Positions 12,264 to 22,638 of a stretch of 64,000 bases of DNA are shown one piece after another. The position numbers and the translations under genes were made by a program. How positions within the stretch are numbered: position 1 is the first letter of the stretch; each line of letters opens with the position of its first letter. The DNA comes from Amphibalanus amphitrite (Eukaryota > Arthropoda > Thecostraca > Balanomorpha > Balanidae). The stretch spans positions 248,001-312,000 of the forward strand of contig NW_024881964.1 in the NCBI RefSeq assembly GCF_019059575.1, in the 5' to 3' direction. The notes beneath the pieces were generated by a model. That model was not told where the DNA came from and did no database searches. It saw only the letters and a list, made by a program, of their open reading frames with translations.

Positions 12264-14151
12264 GTACCATCGGGGGACCGGCCGCCGTCGGCACCATTTC
12301 GGGACTTTGCATCGCAATAAAAGGCTTATTTACAATTGAAAATGGACTAGCGAGAGTCGTTATGGAATCAGAATTTGATGCTCTACAAAACTAGGCTATT
12401 TTCATTGTGATGGCATCACAGACTACACCGCTAAACCCAATAAAGCAGATTTATGTCGCGTCATCGATGATTACATATAATGTTTCTTTGATATATATGT
12501 AGTCGGGTCTTTCAGCTGCGTCCCTCCCCTCCCTCGCCGCGCCGGCGGGTCGGCCATCCGCGGCTTGCCGCCCGCCGGCTGCTGGCCGGTCAGCTGGCCG
12601 GTCAGCTGGTCGCCCGCGGCTGTCGGTGCAGTGCGGGATGCCTACTTGCGGGGGGCCGTCGTGGCGGCGGCCCGGGTGGACTGGGCGAGCAGTGAGTTGG
12701 GGAGCGCTGCGCTGTCGGTGCTCTAGTTTGTATTGCGTTCGCATGATACGGCTTGAGCCAATACAGAGTGAACTGATTGAGCTGAGCAAGTCTTTATATA
12801 CATTGAAAAGTAAAGCACTTTTTACTGCATCTACGGTGAGATGCTAGATAAAATTTATGGTCTAATGGTACCCATTACTTAACAATTAAGTGAATCATTT
12901 CGTCGCTAAACTCTCGTAAATTCGTATGTCCGCCTCACTATGGAGTTTGGACCGTAACGTATGGCCTTTGCTCAGACAGTATACGAACAGGTGACGGGGA
13001 TACCTCCCATAGAAGGATGCGACACGATTTTACTGCTAAATAGCGGCCGGCCGCCGTGGGGACGTTTTTGTACGACTTATATCTCGGCAACCACTGGGCT
13101 GATACACGTGCGGTTTTTTGTGTGGGGTAGCTTTTTCCCTTCTTTCACATAGTGTGCTACTCTCGATGCATATGGGTGACCCCTAACGCACGTTCCACGT
13201 GCAAAGCCAAGAGGTGCCTGTTTTGTAATAAGCGCAATAGCTCGCGGTAATTACTGGGCCGATTGCGCTAAAACTTGGCATGGAGGTAGACACTTTCCAG
13301 GCGATGCATTTCCATGTGTCTTGGTAGGGGTGCAACTGCACGTGCGCACGTGCAGGGTGACGCTTCCAGATCTCGAGAACGGCTGGACCGATTGTGTTCA
13401 AATTTGGCATAACGCTTGATACCGATCAGTAGGCTGCAGTCATTTAGTATGTATTTCCATGTGCCACGATTGGGGTGCAACTGCACGTGCGCACGTGCAG
13501 GGTGACGCTTCCAGATCTCGAGAACGGCCGGGCCGATTGAGTTCAAATTTGGTACACCGCTAGAGACCGATTAGTAGGGTGCCGACTGCCGTGCGCAAGT
13601 CAGTTTGGACCCATCTTGCACGTGCGCACGTGCAGGGTGACGCTTCCAGATCTCAAGAACGGCTGGACCGATTGCACTCAAATTCGGCAAACATCTAGAG
13701 ATCGATCAGTAGGGTGCCGTGCACAAGTCAGTTAGTATGTATTTCCATGTGTCACGGTTGAGATGCAACTGCACGTGCGCACGTGGAGGGGTCGTTTCAA
13801 GATCTTGAAAACGGCTGGGCCGATTGAGCTCGAATTTGGTACACCGCTAGAGACCGGCGAATAGGGTCCCATGCACAATGCAATTGGACACAGCTTGCAC
13901 GTGCGCACGTGCAGGGTGACGCTTCCAGATCTCGAAAATGGCCGAGCCGATTACACTCAAATTTGGCACACCGCTATAGATCAGCGAGTAGGGTGCCGTG
14001 CACGTCAGTTTGTAGCACACCGACTCCGGTCTGCACGTGCAAGGCTCATCCTCTCGTTTGGCGGCGGGCGTTTTTGCTGCGTTTACAAAGGTGCTTGCTC
14101 AAACAACCTGCGGTCCCGCGATGCGGAGCCCAGCATCGCAGATGCTGGTAA
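12264..14151. repeat. macrosatellite copy 3, truncated, expanded subrepeats
   Basis: It continues directly from copy 2. The palindrome block is longer than in the other copies: full 18-bp palindromes at 13337-13354, 13482-13499, 13617-13634 and 13896-13913, a one-mismatch form at 13770-13787 and a half form at 14032-14041. The unit then breaks off: CAAACAACCTGCGGT near 14099-14113 is the reverse complement of the AACCGCAGGTTGTTTG landmark. The foldback element follows. Confidence 0.75.
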
Positions 14152-14159
14152 TATAGATG

Positions 14160-17100
14160 GGGAGTGTCTAAAAAGCAGACGAGATTAGCAGACGAGCCCA
14201 TGCTCAGTAACTACTGGACCGATTTTGATAATTATTTCACCATTCAATAGCAGGGAACTTATATAGGTGCCGTTTTTCGTTTTTTGGCGATTGGTTCACT
14301 CTGACTGGACCAATCGGACCAAAATGGTCCAGAACCATACACCCCCTTAAAAGCAGACGAGCCCATGCTCCGAAACTACTGGACCGATTTCGATGAAACC
14401 GTCACCATTAGACGCGCCGTGGTCTGAAACGGTGCCGTTTTTGATAATTTTTTGATTGGTTCACCCTAAGTGGTCCAAATCGGTCCAAAACCCCTAAAAT
14501 CTGTTGCAGACGAGCCCATGCTCCGAAACTACTGGACCGATTTCGATGAAACCTTCACTATTAGACGCGCCGTGGTCTGAAACGGTGCCGTTTTTGATAA
14601 TTTTTTGATTGGTTCACCCTAAGTGGTCCAAATCGGTCCAAAACCCCTAAAATCTGTTGCAGACGAGCCCATGCTCCGAAATTACTGGACCGATTTCGAT
14701 GAAACCTTCACCATTAGACGCGCCGTGGTCTGAAACGGTGCCGTTTTTGATAATTTTTTGATTGGTCCACCCTAAGTGGTCCAAATCGGTCCAAAACCGC
14801 TAAAATCTGTTGCAGACGAGCCCATGCTCCGAAACTACTGGACCGATTCCGATGAAACCTTCACCATTAGACGCGCCGTGGTCTGAAACGGTGCCGTTTT
14901 TGATAATTTTTTGATTGGCTCACCCTAAGTGGTCCAAATCGGTCCAAAACCCCTAAAATCTGTTGCAGACGAGCCCATGCTCCGAAACTACTGGACCGAT
15001 TTCGATGAAACCTTCACTATTAGACGCGCCGTGGTCTGAAACGGTGCCGTTTTTGATAATTTTTTGATTGGTTCACCCTATGTGGTCCAAATCGGTCCAA
15101 AACCGCTAAAATCTGTTGCAGACGAGCCCATGCTCCGAAACTACTGGACCGATTTCGATCAAACCTTCACCATTAGACGCGCCGTGGTCTGAAACGGTGC
15201 CGTTTTTGATAATTTGTTGATTGGTCCACCCTAAGTGGTCCAAATCGGTCCAAAACCGCTAAAATCTGTTGCAGACGAGCCCATGCTCCGAAACTACTGG
15301 ACCGATTTCGATGAAATCTTCACCATTAGACGCGCCGTGGTCTGAAACGGTGCCGTTTTTGATAATTTTTTAATTGGTCGACCCTAAGTGGTCCAAATCG
15401 GTCCAAAACCACTAAAATCTGTTGCAGACAAGCCCATGCTCCGAAACTACTGGACCGATTTCGATGAAATCTTCACCATTGGACGCGCCGTGGTCTGAAA
15501 CGGTGCCTTTATTGATAATTTTTTGATTGGTCCACCCTAAGTGGTCCAAATCGGTCCAAAACCGCTAAAATCTGTTGCAGACGAGCCCATGCTCCGAAAC
15601 TACTGGACCGATTTCGATCAAATCTTCACCATTAGACGCGCCGTGGTCTGAAACGGTGCCGTTTTTGATAATTTGTTGATTGGTCCACCCTAAGTGGTCC
15701 AAATCGGTCCAAAACCGCTAAAATCTGTTGCAGACGAGCCCATGCTCCGAAACTACTGGACCGATTTCGATGAAATCTTCACCATTAGACGCGCCGTGGT
15801 CTGGAACGGTGCCGTTTTTGATAATTGTTTGATTGGTCCACCCTAAGTGGTCCAAATCGGTCCAAAACCCCTAAAATCTGTTGCAGACGAGCCCATGCTC
15901 CGAAACTACTGGACCGATTTGGATGAAACATTCACCATTCGACGCGCTGTGGTCTGTAACGGTGCCGCTTTAGGATAATTTTTTTTATTGGTCTACCCTA
16001 AGTGGTCCAAATCGGTTCAAGTACAGCCCAAAAATGCGTTTTCACGTAGTCAACCGATGAGCTGGTTTCCGCAGCGCGGAGGTGCCCCAGGCCCAATTAG
16101 CATGCATTTTTGCTCTAGTTTGGAAAGCAAAATGCATGACAATGGGTTTGGGGCACCTCTGTGCTGCAGAAATCTATCGGGACTCTGACAAAGTACAAAC
16201 GGGTTATAGGCATTTTGGACCGATTTGGACCACTTAGGGTGGAGCAATCAAAAAATTATCATAATCGGCACCGTTTCAGACCACGGTGCGTCTAATGGTG
16301 AAGGTTTCATCGAAATCGGTCCAGTAGTTTCGGAGCATGGGCTCGTCTGCAACAGATTTTAGCGGTTTTGGACCGATTTAGACCACTTAGGGTGGACCAA
16401 CCAAAAAATTATCAAAAACGGCACCGTTTCAGACCACGGCGCGTCTAATGGTGAAGGTTTCATCGAAATCGGTCCAGTAGTTTCGGAGCATGGGCTCGTC
16501 TGCAACAGATTTTAGCGGTTTTGGACCGATTTGGACCACTTAGGGTGGACCAATCAAAAAATTATCAAAAACGGCACCGTTCCAGACTACGGCGCGTCTA
16601 ATGGTGAAGGTTTCATCGAAATCGGTCCAGTAGTTCCGGAGCATGGGCTCGTCTGCAACAGATTTTAGCGGTTTTGGACCGATTTGGACCACTTAGGGTG
16701 GACCAATCAACAAATTATCAAAAACGGCACTGTTTCAGACTATCGCGCGTCTAATGGTGAAGGTTTCATCGAAATAGGTCCAGTAGTTTCGGAGCATGGG
16801 CTCGTCTGCAACAGATTTTAGCGGTTTTGGACCGATTTGGACCACTTAGGGTGGACCAATCAAAAAATTATCAAAAACGGCACCGTTTCAGACCACGGCG
16901 CGTCTAATGGTGAAGGTTTCATCGAAATCGGTCCAGTAGTTTCGGAGCATGGGCTCGTCTGCAACAGATTTTAGCGGTTTTGGACCGATTTGGACCACTT
17001 AGGGTGGACCAATCAAAAAATTATCAAAAACGGCACCGTTCCAGACTACGGCGCGTCTAATGGTGAAGGTTTCATCGAAATCGGTCCAGTAGTTCCGGAG

Positions 17101-17614
17101 CATGGGCTCGTCTGCAACAGATTTTAGCGGTTTTGGACCGATTTGGACCACTTAGGGTGGACCAATCAACAAATTATCAAAAACGGCACTGTTTCAGACT
17201 ATCGCGCGTCTAATGGTGAAGGTTTCATCGAAATAGGTCCAGTAGTTTCGGAGCATGGGCTCGTCTGCAACAGATTTTAGCGGTTTTGGACCGATTTGGA
17301 CCACTTAGGGTGGACCAATCAAAAAATTATCATAAACGGCACCGTTTCAGACCACGGCGCGTCTAATGGTGAAGGTTTTATCGAAATCGGTCCAGTAGTT
17401 TCGGAGCATGGGCTCGTCTGCTTTTAAGGGGGTGTATGGTCCTGGACCATTTTGGTCCGATTGATCCAGTCAGAGTGAACCAATCGCCAAAAAACGAAAA
17501 ACGGCACCTATATAAGTTCCCTGCTATTGAATGATGAAAGAATTATCAAAATCGGTCCAGTAGTTACTGAGCATGGGCTCGTCTGCTAATCTCGTCTGCT
17601 TTTTAGACACTCCC
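14160..17614. mobile_element. foldback element of opposed 153-bp units
   Basis: Exact 8-bp duplications TATAGATG flank it (14152-14159, 17615-17622). The outer ends are GGGAGTGTCTAAAAAGCAGA and its reverse complement. The left arm has an outer 165-bp unit (from 14188), then units starting at 14353, 14506, 14659, 14812, 14965, 15118, 15271, 15424, 15577, 15730 and 15883, each exactly 153 bp apart. The right arm has inverted units ending at 16350, 16503, 16656, 16809, 16962, 17115, 17268 and 17421 (153 bp apart), then a 165-bp unit ending 17586. A ~200-bp unique centre lies at about 16015-16215. There is no coding frame. An 8-bp duplication fits hAT, P or Merlin machinery supplied in trans. Confidence 0.85.
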
Positions 17615-17622
17615 TATAGATG

Positions 17623-18470
17623 ACCGTCTCAGCACTTGACTCTTTATTGTTATTGTATCCACCCTTGGTATCCACCCAATATCAACGGGTGATATCGGGG
17701 GACATTCATATGTGCGACAATTCAAATTTGCGACACGCACGCAGGTGCTACAAATCCAAAAGTGCATCAACGAAGAAAGTGCGATTCGACGGAGGACCTA
17801 ATCGACCAAAGTTCTACAAAGTGCTGCACTTTCATTGGCTGGCGCAAGGCTGGAGCTGGGCGGAGGCGGGCGAAGCGCTGGCCAATAGGAGGGAGTGTCA
17901 CAGCCACAGCTAACTCGGTACTCTCTCTGCGGCCGGCCGGGACGGCCACGCCGGAGCGCGGCAACGGAGCTCGGACGGAGGGGAGGGGGAGCCGCCGCGC
18001 ACAAAAATAGCCGCACCTGGCCGGTCCGCGCGCATACCTGGGACGGGGACGCCGGCGTGGACAATACACATTCCAGACGCCGCCGTCAAAACAGGGGGCC
18101 GGTCTCGGCCCTCCCAGGCTGCGCGGCGGCGGAAGGGCCAGGCGGCGCGGCCGGCCCGGTCAGGCCGGGCCCGGGCGGCCGGCGTCCTCGCGGCCGGCCG
18201 GTCTCTGGCCTCTGCGGTCTTCCTGGCCGGCTACGAGCCACAGCCGGTGAACATACATAAGCATTCATACATGCGGCGGTCACATGCTGTTTTTGGCAAA
18301 CGATTTCAGCGAAGGAAGCAGAAGACGGTGAATTTCCCAGAACCTGCTTTTTAATTCTTCATGTTATTTTTAATGCAAATTTGCAACGAAACGCCTTGGA
18401 AAGCAAAAGAGATCGTTTCAGGCAAGATAAAAACATCTCCATTATGAACTTCCATATCATGATATGTATT
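17623..18470. repeat. GC-rich CCAAT-containing repeat
   Basis: Between 17680 and 17800 the sequence matches, inverted, 33350-33460 (shared GTGCTACA, AAGTGCGATT, GATATCACCCGT). It is followed by two CCAAT boxes in opposite orientation (ATTGGCTGG near 17835, GGCCAATAGG near 17880), a GGGCGG box and a CpG-rich run to about 18250. The other copy at 33000-33470 has the same order. This looks like promoter-like DNA inside a dispersed repeat. The 121-codon frame at 17895-18260 is compositionally driven and is not called. Confidence 0.4.
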
Positions 18471-18785
18471 TTAACCCGCGCACCGACGGGGGTCTGCGCC
18501 AACTTCGTACCGACGGGGGGGGGGGGGGCGGATGACCCTGAGATCTCGAGAACGAAGCAAGATAGCGACAAGCGGTAAACGGCATGGGATACGCACGGGC
18601 AAGGTCTACAATTTTATTCAGGTCATTTTCAGGTCAGGTCAAAGATGACGTCACAGGGGTAAAAAAAAATCAAAATGGCGGCGCTAGATATGGAGTTTTT
18701 CTCGAATAACTTTCGAACTAGTCAAGATCGGAACAAACTAAGGGCATCATCGTGATCCTCTCGTCAATCCGCATCGAATGATATA

Positions 18786-18786
<1 letters not shown>

Positions 18787-18861
<75 letters not shown>
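18787..18861. repeat. (AT)n tract, left flank of Penelope insertion
   Basis: About 75 bp of alternating AT. The relative at 62650 has only ATATATAT here, so the tract grew at or after insertion. Frames of alternating Ile-Tyr across it are artefacts. Confidence 0.85.
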
Positions 18862-18865
<4 letters not shown>

Positions 18866-18926
18866 TTCTTCTATGGTGCACAAAACACACAAATGCACAC
18901 AATATTAAAACACTCCCTATACATAT

Positions 18927-19997
18927 TCAACACGCAATGTTTCCCCCTCCCCACAGCGCGAGTGTGACCGCAGATGAAGATACTTGTTTATTGATGATGG
19001 GTGTTTTCTCTCTGATGTGTAGTGCTTCCAAAATTCGTAACCGATTTGGATGGTCTGATGATGCGATGATGTCTGTGTTGTCTACGAGCTGTTTCCGTGT
19101 TAGAACTGTGTTGTGGCGCTGGTGCATGTGTTCTTTTGGTGACCCTTCCCTGAGGTGCATTGTGAGTCGGCGTGACAGTGTCGTGGTAGTCGAACCAATG
19201 TAGGTAACCGAATGAAGCCTGCAGTCTTCATGTGGACAGTTAAATTGATATACTACATTGGAACGTTTCAGTTTGTTGTTGCTTGCGAGTGTATTGTTCT
19301 TCATGACCAGATGGTGAGTTTTTCGATTTTTGTAATATATTTGCAATGTAACCCTATCCTTTGGGTCGGTGCAGGTCACGCCGTCACTGATGATTTCATG
19401 CATGATTCTTTCATCTACCTTGTGCGCTGACGACATGTGATTGCGGTAATAGAGCCTAATTGTGTTCTTCGCGTTTTCGTCCGTCCTCTCGTGTCCCGAC
19501 CTGCTAAGGTGCCGTCTAATCTCTGCGTCGACTTCTGTGTTCGTGTACCCATTGTTTATAAGCAGTTGTTTGATCCTGTCGAGCTCAACGTGTAGGTCTG
19601 CCCAAGAAGAGCAATATTTCATTGCTCTCCTTAGAAATGATCTAATAACGCTACTCTTGTACCGTTCGGGACACTCACTGTGTGCATTGAGGCATTGTCC
19701 GGTGTCTGTGGCCTTGCGATAAACGGTCGTAGCAAAATTCCCATTCTCCTCCTTAACCAGAACGTCGAGAAACGGAATTTTGTTGTCTATGCTAAGCTCA
19801 TATGTAAAGTGTAGAACCGAATTTCGCTCCATCACCTCTATCAGCTGTTGCAGGTGCTCAGTGTCACGGACGTCGACAAATACGTCATCAACATACCTAC
19901 AGTATATGTTAGGAGCTATCTTGGGATCAGAGAGAACTTTCTTTTCAATGCTACTCATGTAAAAGTTAGCAAAGAGGGGGCCCAAAGGAGATCCCAT
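18927..19997 (-). pseudogene. Penelope-like element, 5'-truncated inverted copy
   Basis: This is the C-terminal 356 residues of the same protein encoded at 22641-24797, on the opposite strand. It opens inside reverse-transcriptase motif B (MGSPLGP), contains YVDD, and runs through the CPHEDC finger and the GIY-YIG domain (YIGST) to the stop. The matched DNA covers 18862-20022. It stops 3' at the GAAGAA preceding the HHR region, so this copy lacks the hammerhead-like motif. At 20022/20023 it abuts a forward 3' fragment, with short shared sequence (CTGT) at the joint. Inverted 5'-truncated copies beside a full copy are typical of Penelope integration. It lacks an N-terminus and motifs 1-3, so it cannot encode a complete enzyme. 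Confidence 0.85.
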
Positions 19998-20022
19998 TGC
20001 TACCCCTTCTTTTTGCCTGTAT

Positions 20023-20700
20023 AGCTGTCACGCCGACTCACAATGCACCTCAGGGAAGGGTCACCAAAAGAACACATGCACCAGCGCCACAACACAGTTC
20101 TAACACGGAAACAGCTCGTAGACAACACAGACATCATCGCATCATCAGACCATCCAAATCGGTTACGAATTTTGGAAGCACTACACATCAGAGAGAAAAC
20201 ACCCATCATCAATAAACAAGTATCTTCATCTGCGGTCACACTCGCGCTGTGGGGAGGGGGAAACATTGCGTGTTGAATATGTATAGGGAGTGTTTTAATA
20301 TTGTGTGCATTTGTGTGTTTTGTGCACCATAGAAGAAGTGTTTATGTCTGTATACAGAGAATGTCCTCGTCGCACTGTCGCGTGCAATCAGTGTAATTTC
20401 GAGTTTCTTGGCTTTTAGAAACATGAGCATTTTTGAATCGATAGCGATAATGTACGATTGAAACCTTACCGATACGACATATTAGCTCAATTTTGATATT
20501 CTGAAGATGAAACAGTGATGTTTCGAAACGTTAATATATAGAATGAGCATCGGACGTATATTGTATACACTTCCTAAGAAAACGAAAGACACGGTACGAA
20601 AGATTGAATCGACTCAACGGAAGTTGGTGAAAGCTAAGTTCGCTTTGGTCTTCAATCAGACTGCAATTAAAGAAGATATACCTACTGCCAAACTATACCA
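20023..20700 (+). repeat. Penelope 5' pseudo-LTR
   Basis: This is a direct duplicate of the element's 3' end at 24548-25217, covering the end of the endonuclease domain, the 3' UTR and the start of the next frame. Such partial terminal direct repeats (pLTRs) are characteristic of Penelope-like elements. It differs from the 3' copy by few bases, including a 4-bp insertion near 20681-20684 that breaks the frame opened by the ATG at 20543. Confidence 0.8.
20501..20528 (+). ncRNA. hammerhead ribozyme core candidate, 5' pLTR
   Basis: CTGAAGA (20501-20507) is followed by TGAAAC-AGTGAT-GTTTCG, which closes as a stem II of five Watson-Crick pairs plus one wobble, and then GAAA (20525-20528). That is the conserved hammerhead layout CUGANGA-stem II-GAAA. 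A weak stem III (ACG with CGT near 20555-20557) is possible. I could not build a convincing stem I, so cleavage activity is uncertain. Hammerheads have been described in Penelope-like pLTRs. Confidence 0.5.
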
Positions 20701-20831
20701 ACATAAAAGCTCATGACCCGGCAGTGAAACAGAAGGCTTTCACGAAGGAGTACAGGAAAAAGCTTGTACAGTGTCAGATAGAGCAAAAGCGCGAGACTAT
20801 CAAGGAATTGGAGGAAAGTTTGCGTAAGCTG
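20543..20831 (+). pseudogene. Penelope-like element, N-terminal part of frame
   Basis: The frame opens at ATG 20543 within the pLTR and reads a basic N-terminal region. A 4-bp insertion at 20681-20684, absent from the duplicate at 25191-25203, shifts the phase. After it, the frame continues through NIKAHDPAV, a segment resembling the N-terminal region of Penelope proteins, to 20831. There it is cut by the DNA element 20832-22638. With that element and one TG copy removed, the frame at 20831 is in phase with the main frame at 22641. The gene is therefore broken twice: by the 4-bp shift and by the insertion. Confidence 0.7.
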
Positions 20832-22638
20832 CACTGAAAACAAGTTGAAAGAACGTTATGCAAAAGCATCTTAAAATATTCCACACTTAGGTTTTTTGGG
20901 TATTAGGGTAAACTGGCTTAGAGGCGAAGCAGAACGTCTGGTTCATGAAGAACACACACAGTGTTTCACATAGACCGAAGACACGTGCTGCTTCTTCGCG
21001 TGCAATCTTAGTGGCCCTAGGGGGCTTCAACTCGACCAACACCGGTTCTTCTTCGTTCTCCCTAGTCACGTGATATTACGTCACACCAAGCGCGCGAAAG
21101 ATAAACCCTTTGAAGGTTTTGCACGAACTAGCATCGGGTTTAAGAAGAAGGGGTTGTGGTTTAATCAGTGTAATGGCTTTCATCAAGACCACGCCCGCGG
21201 TACCACGTTCTAGCGTCCACCGGAAGCGATCGCCATTTTTCGATCGCGTTGGATCACGCTTTGTGCAGTGACGAGCGGCTGGTGCAAGATTGGGTGAATG
21301 GCAAGTAATCAAATATTGAAGAACTGAAATAAGGTTAATTTTTTGCTAGTCAAGTGTTGTGTATTATTTATATTACTTGTGATTGACCATAATAAGCAAT
21401 ATCACAACGCTCTTCAAATGCATGGATGAATGCATTGGATGAAGACAATTCATATGCAAGACCAATCAATGCAGTAAGTATTTATATGTTGTATAAATGC
21501 CCCATAGCTTAAATTATGCATGTGGTATTTAGACAAATCTTCCAAATGAAGATAAACCAGGAATAGAATCAGCTTGCCATTTTGGGGTCAATTGATTTAG
21601 GTATAAATTTGGCTGATTTTAATAAACATATGTTCGTGCTGATTAGTGCAATATTTTATCTATACTGCACTTTATATGTCAAGTGCATTATTTTATTTTT
21701 GGAGTAGGCTCATGGTCTCTGAAGTCAATCTAAGTTTCTTTACTCCCTGCCTGTTGAATAACGCATCCGCCCGACTCTTCATTCTAGGGGACGAGGCCAT
21801 CTCCGCTCTGATTGAGGCCCTGGAGTCTGAGGAGAGCGTCCTGGCGCGCGCCGCGCGGAGACGTCGACATCGTCGAAAACGCTGGCTTGAGGCTGGTGGT
21901 GGAAGGAGAAACTGTATGTGATTTGGGAGAATGCGATATCGCCACCCGGCTGCTGACATGGGCGATACCGCAAACATACAGTGTTTGTGAAAACATCCAC
22001 TTGCTAAAGCTAAAAATGTGTTCATATTTGGCTCCTGGAGTTTTTTGGCTTGGATGTGTAAGGCAAGTGACGCGGCCGAATGGAAAGCGTTCCTGCAGGC
22101 TAATTGCGGGCTGATCGCAGACTGAATGCGGGCTGGTTGCGGGCTGATCGCATGGGCTGGTTGCGGGCTGGTTGTTCCTGACTGGAGACTTGCAGGCTGA
22201 TTGCTCAGAGTAAAGAGGAAGGTAATACATTTTAAGGTGTATCAAGTACTGTGTTTGCGCAGCAGATGTGACGGCGCAGGTCGATAGCCATGCATGGGAG
22301 GTTCAATAGACGAATGAACGGGGATTTTGCGGTATTGCAATAGAACTGAAAGGGTTCTACAACCGATATTCAGAACACAGGGTGGTTTCCCTATAAACCT
22401 CAGGGACTTCTTCACAGACCCTTTGGGGTTCTCATCTAGGTGCTAAGAACGCTCTTATTATAAACCCTAAACCTCATAAGAGTCTTTGGAAGAATCGTGT
22501 GGATTCTTTTGACGAGAATGCAAAGCCGTCTACGTGAAGAACCATGGAGGTTCTGAAAAACGGTGGCATAACATTTTACCCCACAGGGGTCTAAATACCC
22601 CTGTACGTTCTTAACGTTCTTCCAAAGTGTTTTCAGTG
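20832..22638. mobile_element. CACTGAAAAC-ended DNA element inside Penelope gene
   Basis: The left end is CACTGAAAACAAGTTGAAAG and the right end, reverse-complemented, is CACTGAAAACACTTTGGAAG. The inverted match runs 27 bp with 3 mismatches. TG is duplicated at 20830-20831 and 22639-22640. The Penelope frame is restored exactly across the insertion. The interior shows no transposase. Near the right end there are 23-nt hairpins with GTTCT...AGAAC ends (22354-22376, 22428-22450), and at about 22095-22190 a short GCGGGCTG-type minisatellite. The family relates to 43405-44355 and 38107-40899. Confidence 0.8.

Noticed and set aside
10031..12789. A 112-codon minus-strand frame identical in two macrosatellite copies, considered as a conserved gene
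   Set aside because: The copies are near-identical DNA throughout, so frame conservation carries no information. The composition follows the GC-rich repeat and no domain is recognisable.
14353..17421. Regular repeats considered as a CRISPR array
   Set aside because: Units are 153 bp and contiguous, with no short-repeat/unique-spacer pattern, no cas genes, eukaryotic context, opposed arms and a transposon target duplication.
17895..18260. 121-codon GC-rich frame downstream of CCAAT boxes, considered as a host first exon
   Set aside because: Overlapping long frames exist on both strands, as expected from GC-rich DNA. There is no domain, and the surrounding segment is a dispersed repeat.
20832..22638. 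Considered as a spliceosomal intron of the Penelope gene (GTAAGC near 20825, TTTTCAG before 22637)
   Set aside because: Those splice sites give the wrong reading phase. The 27-bp inverted ends, the TG duplication and exact frame continuity after removal support a DNA transposon instead.
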